A stretch of 14,774 bases of DNA from Arenicella sp. GTDB lineage: Bacteria; Pseudomonadota; Gammaproteobacteria; Arenicellales; Arenicellaceae. The position numbers and the translations under genes are program-made. The stretch lies in the NCBI GenBank assembly GCA_018677115.1, contig JAHHOC010000320.1:1-14774 (forward strand), written 5' to 3'. The notes below the pieces were generated by a model. The model was not told the origin of the DNA. It did no database searches and saw only the letters and a program-made list of their open reading frames with translations. This document shows, one piece after another, positions 1-5,601 of this stretch (position 1 is its first letter; each line of letters begins with the position of its first letter).

Positions 1-211
1 ATACAATTCAGACTTTCAGCGGTTCTGATGAAGCAACAGGATGCGCTGAGTCAATCCCTCGCCACAACCCAACAATCCTGTTTTCCTGGCCACTAATTGC
101 TGATAAAAACTTGGATGACTTGGTTCAAACCCCATGGTTCGACAAATGCGTCAGGAACGCATTTGAACTGCCGTAGGCAGCCGCGAAGGGGTGAGGCGCA
201 GGATGCGCCGA
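1..211. repeat. Tandem repeat, copy 1 (~211 bp)
   Basis: First visible copy of a tandem repeat. The phase is arbitrary because the array runs off the left edge; I set the boundary at the ATACAATTCAGACTTTCAGC motif found at 1, 212 and 425. Copies 1 and 2 are nearly identical except for a variable patch (about 86-121 against 297-333). Internal inverted repeats: AACAGGAT (35-42) with ATCCTGTT (75-82); CAAATGCGT (143-151) with ACGCATTTG (157-165), loop CAGGA; CTGCC (168-172) with GGCAG (176-180), loop GTA; GGCGC (195-199) with GCGCC (205-209), loop AGGAT. Reading frames across it (for example 97-378 on the plus strand) have no recognisable product. I see no protein gene here. Confidence 0.93.
143..209. 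other. Hairpin cluster in repeat copy 1 with loop-exposed AGGA
   Basis: Three consecutive perfect hairpins: a 9-bp stem with loop CAGGA (143-165), a 5-bp stem with loop GTA (168-180), and a 5-bp stem with loop AGGAT (195-209). The first and third show AGGA in the loop when read on the plus strand. The same set occurs at 355-422 in copy 2. No U-tract follows on either strand, so these are not ordinary intrinsic terminators. RNA-level function is inference only. Confidence 0.6.
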
Positions 212-424
212 ATACAATTCAGACTTTCAGCGGTTCTGATGAAGCAACAGGATGCGCTGAGTCAATCCCTCGCCACAACCCAACAATCCTGTTTTCCTCG
301 TCACTAATTGCTAATAGAAAACCCGGAGAATTTGGTTCAAACCCCATGGTTCGACAAATGCGTCAGGAACGCATTTGAACTGCCGTAGGCAGCCCCGAAG
401 GGGTGAGGCGCAGGAAAGCGCCGA
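212..424. repeat. Tandem repeat, copy 2 (~213 bp)
   Basis: Second full copy, two bases longer than the first. It keeps every stem of copy 1: AACAGGAT (246-253) with ATCCTGTT (286-293), CAAATGCGT (355-363) with ACGCATTTG (369-377), CTGCC/GGCAG, CCCC GAA GGGG (this one is broken by a C-to-G change in copy 1), and GGCGC (407-411) with GCGCC (418-422). The last loop is AGGAAA instead of AGGAT, so the loop length changed while both stem arms and the AGGA core stayed. The family is not one I can name. Confidence 0.93.
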
Positions 425-448
425 ATACAATTCAGACTTTCAGCGGTT
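425..448. repeat. Tandem repeat, truncated copy 3
   Basis: 24 bases identical to the beginning of the other copies; similarity stops at GGTT (448). This is the right end of the array, 20 bp from the stop codon of the leftward-transcribed gene at 469. Confidence 0.9.
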
Positions 449-468
449 AATTTGGTTAAGAAAGTTAC

Positions 469-1473
469 CTAAAAATAAGGACTATACTCAATTGTCTCAC
501 GACACTCGGGATATGACAGGCACCCCCAAAAGATTCTGCCGGTATCCCGTCGCTTGCGTTTCACCATCTTAATCCTGCAATTCGGACAGGTTGGGATCAT
601 GTAATCCGGACGGATTAACTCTTTAAGCAATTCAGCCTGTTTTTCCGCCGACAATGCCTGAATGCCCTTATTGATGCTATGTGAGCCGAATAGTCGAATA
701 CCATGCGATTGGCAGTAAGAGCTGACTACGTTAGAGATTCGCCCGGCATACATGAATATGGCAATAGGTAAATCACTCTGCTGTTTAAGGCGGAGTAAAT
801 TTTTCATCTCAATAACGCTGGCTTTATTTGCCTGTGAGCTGCGGCTCTGCACGATTCCAATTTTAATACCCGATCTGTTTTTTGCACTTATAAAAAAACT
901 TGCCGCCTCACTGCTCCCTTTGGAGTGGTCGATCACCGTGTTTCCCTGCGCTTCCCAAAAGGCGATACACAAATCGTCAAATACGCGCCACTCAAGTGTT
1001 TCAATCAATTGCTCCGACCATTCCTCGGGAAATGGAGGCGTGGGAAGTGGCTCGGCGGCAATGCTAACGGTGCGTGGTTCTACTTCAGTAACTGAATAGG
1101 GGCCATGCGTTTTGGGTGGGGGAGTCTCCTGTGGAGGCATGGGTTTTGCAGCATTCGCTGGCGGCGATGGCGGTGAAGTTTGTGCCTGTTGCCGCACTGA
1201 CGATTCCTGTCGTAAGCGGCGCGCACGCTCTTTACGCCGTTTTTTACTCCGCTCGGGAACGAATAGTTCAATCACCTCGCTGGCTAACAACAGCAGCGCA
1301 AAACACAGCAAGGCCGCGCCTACTCCTATGGACGCAGATACCAGAAGCTGAACTAAACTGGGAACCCCCCACATGCTGGCAGCAAAAGCTGCTACGCCGA
1401 CGCCAATGGAAACATCGAAGATTAATCGTGTCAGTAAACCATCTTTTGTTAAGCCAGAGTTATCTCTGAACAT
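469..1473 (-). CDS. Membrane-anchored restriction-endonuclease-like protein with topoisomerase-type zinc finger
   Basis: Predicted 334-residue protein. Two hydrophobic segments near the N terminus (about 17-36 and 40-70), then a basic stretch (SKKRRKERARR, about 76-86), a proline-rich linker (about 100-150), an Mrr/PD-(D/E)XK-like region (about 160-270: WRVFDDLCIAFWEAQGN, GIVQSR) and a C-terminal four-cysteine finger (C296, C299, C318, C324; CPNC...FWGCLSYPEC) of the topoisomerase I zinc-ribbon type. In active Mrr-like nucleases the core is usually G-x-D ... Q-x-K; here the corresponding stretches read GSSEAAS and QSR, so catalysis is doubtful. I chose the ATG at 1473, which has AAAGGCG upstream; an in-frame GTG at 1527 would add 18 residues but has no Shine-Dalgarno. 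It is divergent from mobA and reads toward the repeat array. Domain family fairly sure; biological role unknown. Confidence 0.75.
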   Translation of the reverse strand: MFRDNSGLTKDGLLTRLIFDVSIGVGVAAFAASMWGVPSLVQLLVSASIGVGAALLCFALLLLASEVIELFVPERSKKRRKERARRLRQESSVRQQAQTSPPSPPANAAKPMPPQETPPPKTHGPYSVTEVEPRTVSIAAEPLPTPPFPEEWSEQLIETLEWRVFDDLCIAFWEAQGNTVIDHSKGSSEAASFFISAKNRSGIKIGIVQSRSSQANKASVIEMKNLLRLKQQSDLPIAIFMYAGRISNVVSSYCQSHGIRLFGSHSINKGIQALSAEKQAELLKELIRPDYMIPTCPNCRIKMVKRKRRDTGRIFWGCLSYPECRETIEYSPYF

Positions 1474-1560
1474 ACACGCCTTTGCCCCATGAATCGCACA
1501 GCTACCTAAAACACGATCTGCCCGCACTCGTCAGCTATTGCTTCGAGTGTTCTCCGCGCA

Positions 1561-1589
1561 AGAATAGCTCAATCAACTAATGGTCGCAA
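1561..1589 (-). promoter_or_regulatory. Candidate sigma-70 promoter for the 469-1473 gene
   Basis: On the minus strand TTGCGA (1589-1584), 17-bp spacer, TATTCT (1566-1561), four of six matches in each box. Transcription would begin near 1554, about 80 nt before the ATG at 1473. Found by eye only. Confidence 0.3.
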
Positions 1590-1611
1590 TGAAACGATAT
1601 GTCTGGTATTT

Positions 1612-1641
1612 CTTACACTTAAGCCACAGATTCTTTATAAT
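1612..1641 (+). promoter_or_regulatory. Candidate sigma-70 promoter for mobA
   Basis: CTTACA (1612-1617), 18-bp spacer and a perfect TATAAT (1636-1641). Transcription would start near 1648. Just downstream the leader can form an 8-bp stem (1654-1661 with 1666-1673, one G-U pair, loop GAAU), then reaches the short ORF at 1710 and mobA at 1760, a leader of about 112 nt. Confidence 0.5.
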
Positions 1642-1709
1642 CAGCGCCCTGAATCAGGTGAGAATTCACTTGAAAAAATGGGTTTTAATGCCTAAATAAA
1701 CAGGCCAAC

Positions 1710-1760
1710 ATGAATCTAGACACGACTCGTCCGGTTACCAAATTAAGCCTCAAACGATAA
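1710..1760 (+). CDS. Possible 16-codon leader ORF overlapping the mobA start
   Basis: ATG at 1710 opens a 16-residue frame (MNLDTTRPVTKLSLKR) whose TAA shares its last base with the ATG of mobA (TAATG at 1758-1762). AGG at 1702-1704 lies five bases before its start, while the mobA ATG at 1760 has no visible Shine-Dalgarno. That arrangement would suit translational coupling. The peptide resembles nothing I know and the frame may be chance; if mobA really starts at 1781 the overlap loses its meaning. Confidence 0.25.
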   Translation: MNLDTTRPVTKLSLKR

Positions 1761-2374
1761 TGTCTTTGGACGATTTCAACATGCCGGACTCGAACTTAAA
1801 TTCTATAACTGCGATCGTACTGGCTGGCGGTGAAGGCAAAAGATATGGAGGCGCTGACAAAGGACTGGTTATTTATAGAGGCCGTGCCCTGGTCGAATGG
1901 GTTCTGGATGCGTTAGAAACCCAGGTGGATGACCTCGTGTTAAGCGTAAACCGCAATCGGCAACGCTATCAGTCTTTTGGTTTCAGGACCGTGCAGGATA
2001 GTAAAAATTTTGCCGCCTATCAGGGTCCGTTAGCCGGTATCAGCGCGGTATATCTGGAGTTGGGTCGCGCCGAACAACACGACTATCTGATCAGCAGTTG
2101 TGACTCCCCCCATCTACCGGATGATTACGTACTGAAATTACAGCAGGCACTGGACGCAGATTTTGCTGATGTTGCTGTGGTGCATGATGGTGAACGGTTG
2201 CAGCACTTGCACTGCTTGATTGCCGGTTCCGCGATGCCGTCGCTAGTCGATTTTTTTGCCGCCGGTGGGCGCGCCATGCATCAATGGTTAAGGCAGGCAG
2301 AGATCACCGAGGTTGACTTTAGCCAGCAGGTCGACTGCTTCGCTAATTTAAACTTCGAGACACAACCCGGCTAG
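1760..2374 (+). CDS. mobA: Molybdenum cofactor guanylyltransferase MobA
   Basis: MobA transfers GMP from GTP to molybdopterin to make the bis-MGD form of the molybdenum cofactor used by DMSO-reductase-family enzymes; it is cytoplasmic. The 204-residue protein has the nucleotide-binding signature LAGGEGKRYGGADKG (21-35), VNRN (63-66), D80, QGPLAGI (88-94), the metal-binding CDSPHLP (114-120) and a C-terminal VDFSQQVDCFANLN block as in Escherichia coli MobA. It ends a few residues after FANLN, so the usual final helix (NTPEEL...) is missing. The start at 1760 gives seven residues more than the alternative ATG at 1781, which has TTTGGA ten bases upstream; either is possible. No other molybdenum genes are in the window. 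Confidence 0.93.
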   Translation: MSLDDFNMPDSNLNSITAIVLAGGEGKRYGGADKGLVIYRGRALVEWVLDALETQVDDLVLSVNRNRQRYQSFGFRTVQDSKNFAAYQGPLAGISAVYLELGRAEQHDYLISSCDSPHLPDDYVLKLQQALDADFADVAVVHDGERLQHLHCLIAGSAMPSLVDFFAAGGRAMHQWLRQAEITEVDFSQQVDCFANLNFETQPG

Positions 2375-2814
2375 TCTTCCCAGTTGCCGATATCCGCATT
2401 GGCACCCTCACCCCCGGCCACGCCATCTGCGCCAAAACTCCATATGTCATAAGTTGTCGGGTTCTTCTGGCCCGGCTGCATATACTGGTATTGGTTTTCC
2501 CACGGATCCATCGGTACGTTATCTAAGTAACCGCGCCAATTTTTTTTGCCTCCGGGATTCGTGACCAGCGCGTTCAAGCCTTCCGAAGTTGTCGGATAGG
2601 AAAAATTGTCCAGCTTATACAGCGAGAGCTGACTGGAAATTGCACGCACATCGGCTTTGGCTTTGACCTGAAACGCCTGCTCCTGCCGCCCCAGCACATT
2701 GGGCAGAATCAGGGTGGCCAGCAGCCCGATAATAACAACCACGACCATGATTTCAATCAGCGTGAAACCGCCTTGACGGGTGTTCAGGATGCGTTTCTGA
2801 GTAACTGGATTCAT
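2371..2814 (-). CDS. gspG: Type II secretion major pseudopilin GspG
   Basis: GspG is the main subunit of the periplasmic pseudopilus that pushes substrates through the GspD channel. The 147-residue precursor has a prepilin leader ending QGG|FTLIE (cleavage after G16, conserved E at mature position 5), a hydrophobic helix (about 17-40), and the typical globular part with YPTTSEGLNAL, DPWENQYQY and the acidic calcium-binding C-terminal loop (about 122-147, DIWSFGADG...NADIGNWED). The ATG is preceded by AGGAAAACAGAT, a good ribosome binding site. It follows gspF by 22 bp and is last in the operon; its stop overlaps the mobA stop on the opposite strand. The other pseudopilins (GspH-K) do not follow. 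Confidence 0.96.
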   Translation of the reverse strand: MNPVTQKRILNTRQGGFTLIEIMVVVVIIGLLATLILPNVLGRQEQAFQVKAKADVRAISSQLSLYKLDNFSYPTTSEGLNALVTNPGGKKNWRGYLDNVPMDPWENQYQYMQPGQKNPTTYDIWSFGADGVAGGEGANADIGNWED

Positions 2815-2836
2815 ATCTGTTTTCCTGTTATCTGGA

Positions 2837-4051
2837 TCAAATGTTCAGCATTTGATCGAGGTTAAAGACCGGCAGCAAAATTGCCATTACTATTGCAAAT
2901 ACTAGTGAGCCCATAATCAGGATCATCAATGGACCAAGCAAACTCACCATCATTGAAATACGCGTTTGCATCTCATTTTCTGTGGCGGTGGCCGCCTTAT
3001 CCAGCATGTGATCGAGCCTGCCGCTGTTCTCTCCGCTGGCAACCATATGCACCAGTAATGGGGGGAAATTACCATTGCGCTCCAAAGCCCGCGCTATCGA
3101 AACACCCTGTGCCACTTCCTCGGTGGCAACTTTTAGATCCTGGCGCAAGACCGCGTTATTCATCACTGCTTCGCTGGATCGCATTGATGACAGAATAGGT
3201 ACTCCACTGCCAACCATAATGGCAAGCGTGCGTGACATTCTCGCAGAATCGATATTTTGTACCATTTTTCGTAATCCTGCCAACTTCAGGTAAATGCCGT
3301 CTAGCCAGAAACGCGGCCCGGGCTGTTTGAAAATGTAGCGGAAAATAAAGAATATGCTGGCCACTGTAGCTGCCACTAGCCAGCCGTAATTAACCAGGAA
3401 CTCAGAAAGCTGGATTACCATCTTAGTCAGTAGCGGCAGTTCCTGCCCGGTATCTTGATAAACCTTAACTACTTTCGGCACCACAATCACTATCAGCAAA
3501 ATCAGAATAGCCGTACACACTACGAACAGAAAAATTGGGTAGATAACCGCCTGGGAAACCTTTTGTTGCAGTGAGTGGCTCTGCTCGAGGTAGTCGGCCA
3601 GTCTCTCCAGCACCCGATCGAGGGTGCCGGACTGCTCCCCGGCAGAGATCGAGGCCCGGTAAATCTCTGGAAAACTGTTTGGATACAGGGCAATAGCATC
3701 TGATAACGAATAACCCTCGGTCACCAGCGAACGTATGTCACTCATTACGGTCTTTATCTTGTAGCCTTCGGACTGCTTGATAACTGCGCTCAGGGTTTCC
3801 TCGACGGTCATTCCCGACTCCAGCAAAGTTGCCATCTGCCGAGTTAAAATTGACAGGTCATTGAGGCGGATTTTTACCCTTCTGGTTTGGTCCTGCGTCT
3901 GTTCAACATTGCCAGACACAGACTTAACCTCCAGTGGAACCAGCCCTTGCGCACGTAATTCAGCCCGAACCTGTTTGGCATGATCACCATTGGCGACACC
4001 CTTGACAGTCTTTCCCTTCGAATCAAGTGCCTGATATTCATACGCCGCCAT
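2837..4051 (-). CDS. gspF: Type II secretion inner-membrane platform protein GspF
   Basis: GspF is the polytopic inner-membrane protein that couples the GspE ATPase to pseudopilus assembly. The 404-residue protein has the two T2SSF repeats (about 68-193 and 272-396), each with the duplicated signature seen as SAGEQSGTLD (136-145) and ASGENSGRLD (338-347), and three membrane segments (about 170-193, 223-241, 367-397). Length is normal for the family. The start has AAGGTG about ten bases upstream, lying across the gspE stop codon; gspE ends 13 bp before this gene begins, so the two are co-transcribed. Confidence 0.96.
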   Translation of the reverse strand: MAAYEYQALDSKGKTVKGVANGDHAKQVRAELRAQGLVPLEVKSVSGNVEQTQDQTRRVKIRLNDLSILTRQMATLLESGMTVEETLSAVIKQSEGYKIKTVMSDIRSLVTEGYSLSDAIALYPNSFPEIYRASISAGEQSGTLDRVLERLADYLEQSHSLQQKVSQAVIYPIFLFVVCTAILILLIVIVVPKVVKVYQDTGQELPLLTKMVIQLSEFLVNYGWLVAATVASIFFIFRYIFKQPGPRFWLDGIYLKLAGLRKMVQNIDSARMSRTLAIMVGSGVPILSSMRSSEAVMNNAVLRQDLKVATEEVAQGVSIARALERNGNFPPLLVHMVASGENSGRLDHMLDKAATATENEMQTRISMMVSLLGPLMILIMGSLVFAIVMAILLPVFNLDQMLNI

Positions 4052-4064
4052 GAATTGTTACACC

Positions 4065-5567
4065 TTAAGATTGCGTGACGCGGAAAATCTCATCTACAGA
4101 TGTCTCTCCAGAGACTACCCGGGCAAATCCATTTTGCAGCAGGCCCATACTGTGCTTGCGTGCATGTTGTGACAGCTCATCTTCGGGAGCCTGCTCGTGG
4201 ATCAAGCGCCTCATTGCTTCATCCATATTGACCAGTTCGTAAATGCCTAAGCGGCCGCGGTAGCCTATGTGGTCGCAACTAACGCATCCAACGGCTTTAA
4301 ACAACTGCGGCTTGTCACTTTTATTTAAACCCAGCAACTGGATCTGAGTGTCATCAGGTGTGTACGCTTGTTTGCATTCAGGGCACAGACGCCGCACTAA
4401 CCTCTGCGCCAGCACGCCGATCAGGCTGGAGGCAATCAGGAATGGCTCCACGCCCATATCCACTAATCGGGTAACAGCTCCAATGGCGGTATTAGTGTGC
4501 AGGGTGGAGAGCACCAGGTGCCCGGTGAGACTTGCCTGCACGGAAATTTCGGCGGTTTCCAGATCGCGTATCTCACCAACCAGCACAACGTCAGGATCCT
4601 GCCTTAAAATCGACCGTAAACCGCTGGCAAAGGTGAGGCCAATCTTGGCATTCATCTGCGTTTGACCGACCCCATCCAAATCGTATTCCACCGGATCTTC
4701 AACAGTTAAAATATTCAGCCGCTTACGATCCAGTTTATGCAAACCGGAATAAAGTGTGGTGGTTTTACCTGAACCGGTTGGCCCGGTTACCAATAAAATT
4801 CCGTTCGGGCGATGGATCATTATTTCAAATGCTTCACGGATGTCCGAAGGCATACCCAGCGCCTCAAGGTCTAGTCGTGCGCTTTGCTTATCAAGCAACC
4901 GCAACACCACCCGTTCGCCATGCTGGGTAGGTAAGGTCGAAACACGCACGTCGACCGGAAGTTCCGCTACACGTAATGACATACGCCCGTCCTGCGGCAG
5001 TCGCTTTTCCGCAATGTCCATCTTCGACATCACTTTTATGCGAGACACCAGGGCACCATGCAGTTCACGGCGCGGCGACAATATATCGCGTAACACACCA
5101 TCGATACGGAAGCGTACAACAGACTCATCCTCAAACGCCTCAAGATGGATGTCCGATGCATTCTCCCTGATGGCCTGGGTCAACAAGGCATTTATCAGGC
5201 GGATAATCGGGGCATCATCATCGGCCTCCAGCAGATCCGTAGTCTGCGGCATCTCCTCAGCGAGCCGGGCCAGATCAAGCCCATCATCCATGTCATCCAT
5301 CAACTGCGTTGCCTGGCTGCCTCCTTTGTCATAGGCGACCCGCAGCTGTTTATCGAATTCCGCTTGTGCTATGGAATGAATCTCGAACTTGCCCTGCAAT
5401 CGCCTCTTCAGTTCGGTTAATACCTCTAGTTTCGGAGCTGTAACACAGATAACTGAAATCGCATCGTGATCACCGCGACGCACCAGCACATTGTGCTTTT
5501 TGGCGTAGGCGTAGGGCACCAACTCCAGGCTTAGCTGAGTTTCTTTCTGAACGGCGGCTTCACTCAC
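4065..5567 (-). CDS. gspE: Type II secretion ATPase GspE
   Basis: Cytoplasmic hexameric ATPase that powers pseudopilus assembly. In the 500-residue protein I see an N-terminal domain (about 1-110) that normally binds GspL, then the AAA-like core: Walker A GPTGSGKTT (262-270), Asp box ILTVEDPVEY (286-295), Walker B ILRQDPDVVLVGEIRD (320-335) and His box GHLVLSTLHT (349-358). The four-cysteine zinc motif (C395, C398, C428, C431) marks GspE rather than most pilus retraction ATPases. It starts with GTG, preceded by AAAGAGA, 34 bp after gspD. No gspL is present nearby, so its membrane anchor must be encoded elsewhere. Confidence 0.96.
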   Translation of the reverse strand: MSEAAVQKETQLSLELVPYAYAKKHNVLVRRGDHDAISVICVTAPKLEVLTELKRRLQGKFEIHSIAQAEFDKQLRVAYDKGGSQATQLMDDMDDGLDLARLAEEMPQTTDLLEADDDAPIIRLINALLTQAIRENASDIHLEAFEDESVVRFRIDGVLRDILSPRRELHGALVSRIKVMSKMDIAEKRLPQDGRMSLRVAELPVDVRVSTLPTQHGERVVLRLLDKQSARLDLEALGMPSDIREAFEIMIHRPNGILLVTGPTGSGKTTTLYSGLHKLDRKRLNILTVEDPVEYDLDGVGQTQMNAKIGLTFASGLRSILRQDPDVVLVGEIRDLETAEISVQASLTGHLVLSTLHTNTAIGAVTRLVDMGVEPFLIASSLIGVLAQRLVRRLCPECKQAYTPDDTQIQLLGLNKSDKPQLFKAVGCVSCDHIGYRGRLGIYELVNMDEAMRRLIHEQAPEDELSQHARKHSMGLLQNGFARVVSGETSVDEIFRVTQS

Positions 5568-5601
5568 AGTTAATTCTCTTTAGCGGATACTTTAACAGCT
5601 A

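Noticed and set aside
121..165. tRNA T-arm-like sequence GGTTCAAACCCC in the repeat
   Set aside because: No acceptor, D or anticodon arm can be fitted around it and no CCA end follows; likely chance.
1..448. A CRISPR array or integron attC array
   Set aside because: The period is ~212 bp, there are no unique spacers between short repeats, no cas or integrase genes in view, and I find no paired RYYYAAC/GTTRRRY core sites.
97..572. Open frames across the repeats (93 and 65 codons)
   Set aside because: They consist of repeat sequence with no protein family resemblance, and the second runs into the antisense of the 469-1473 gene.
4756..5334. 192-codon plus-strand frame opposite gspE
   Set aside because: Shadow of a strongly conserved gene; composition is Ser/Arg-rich as expected from antisense codons, with no domain.
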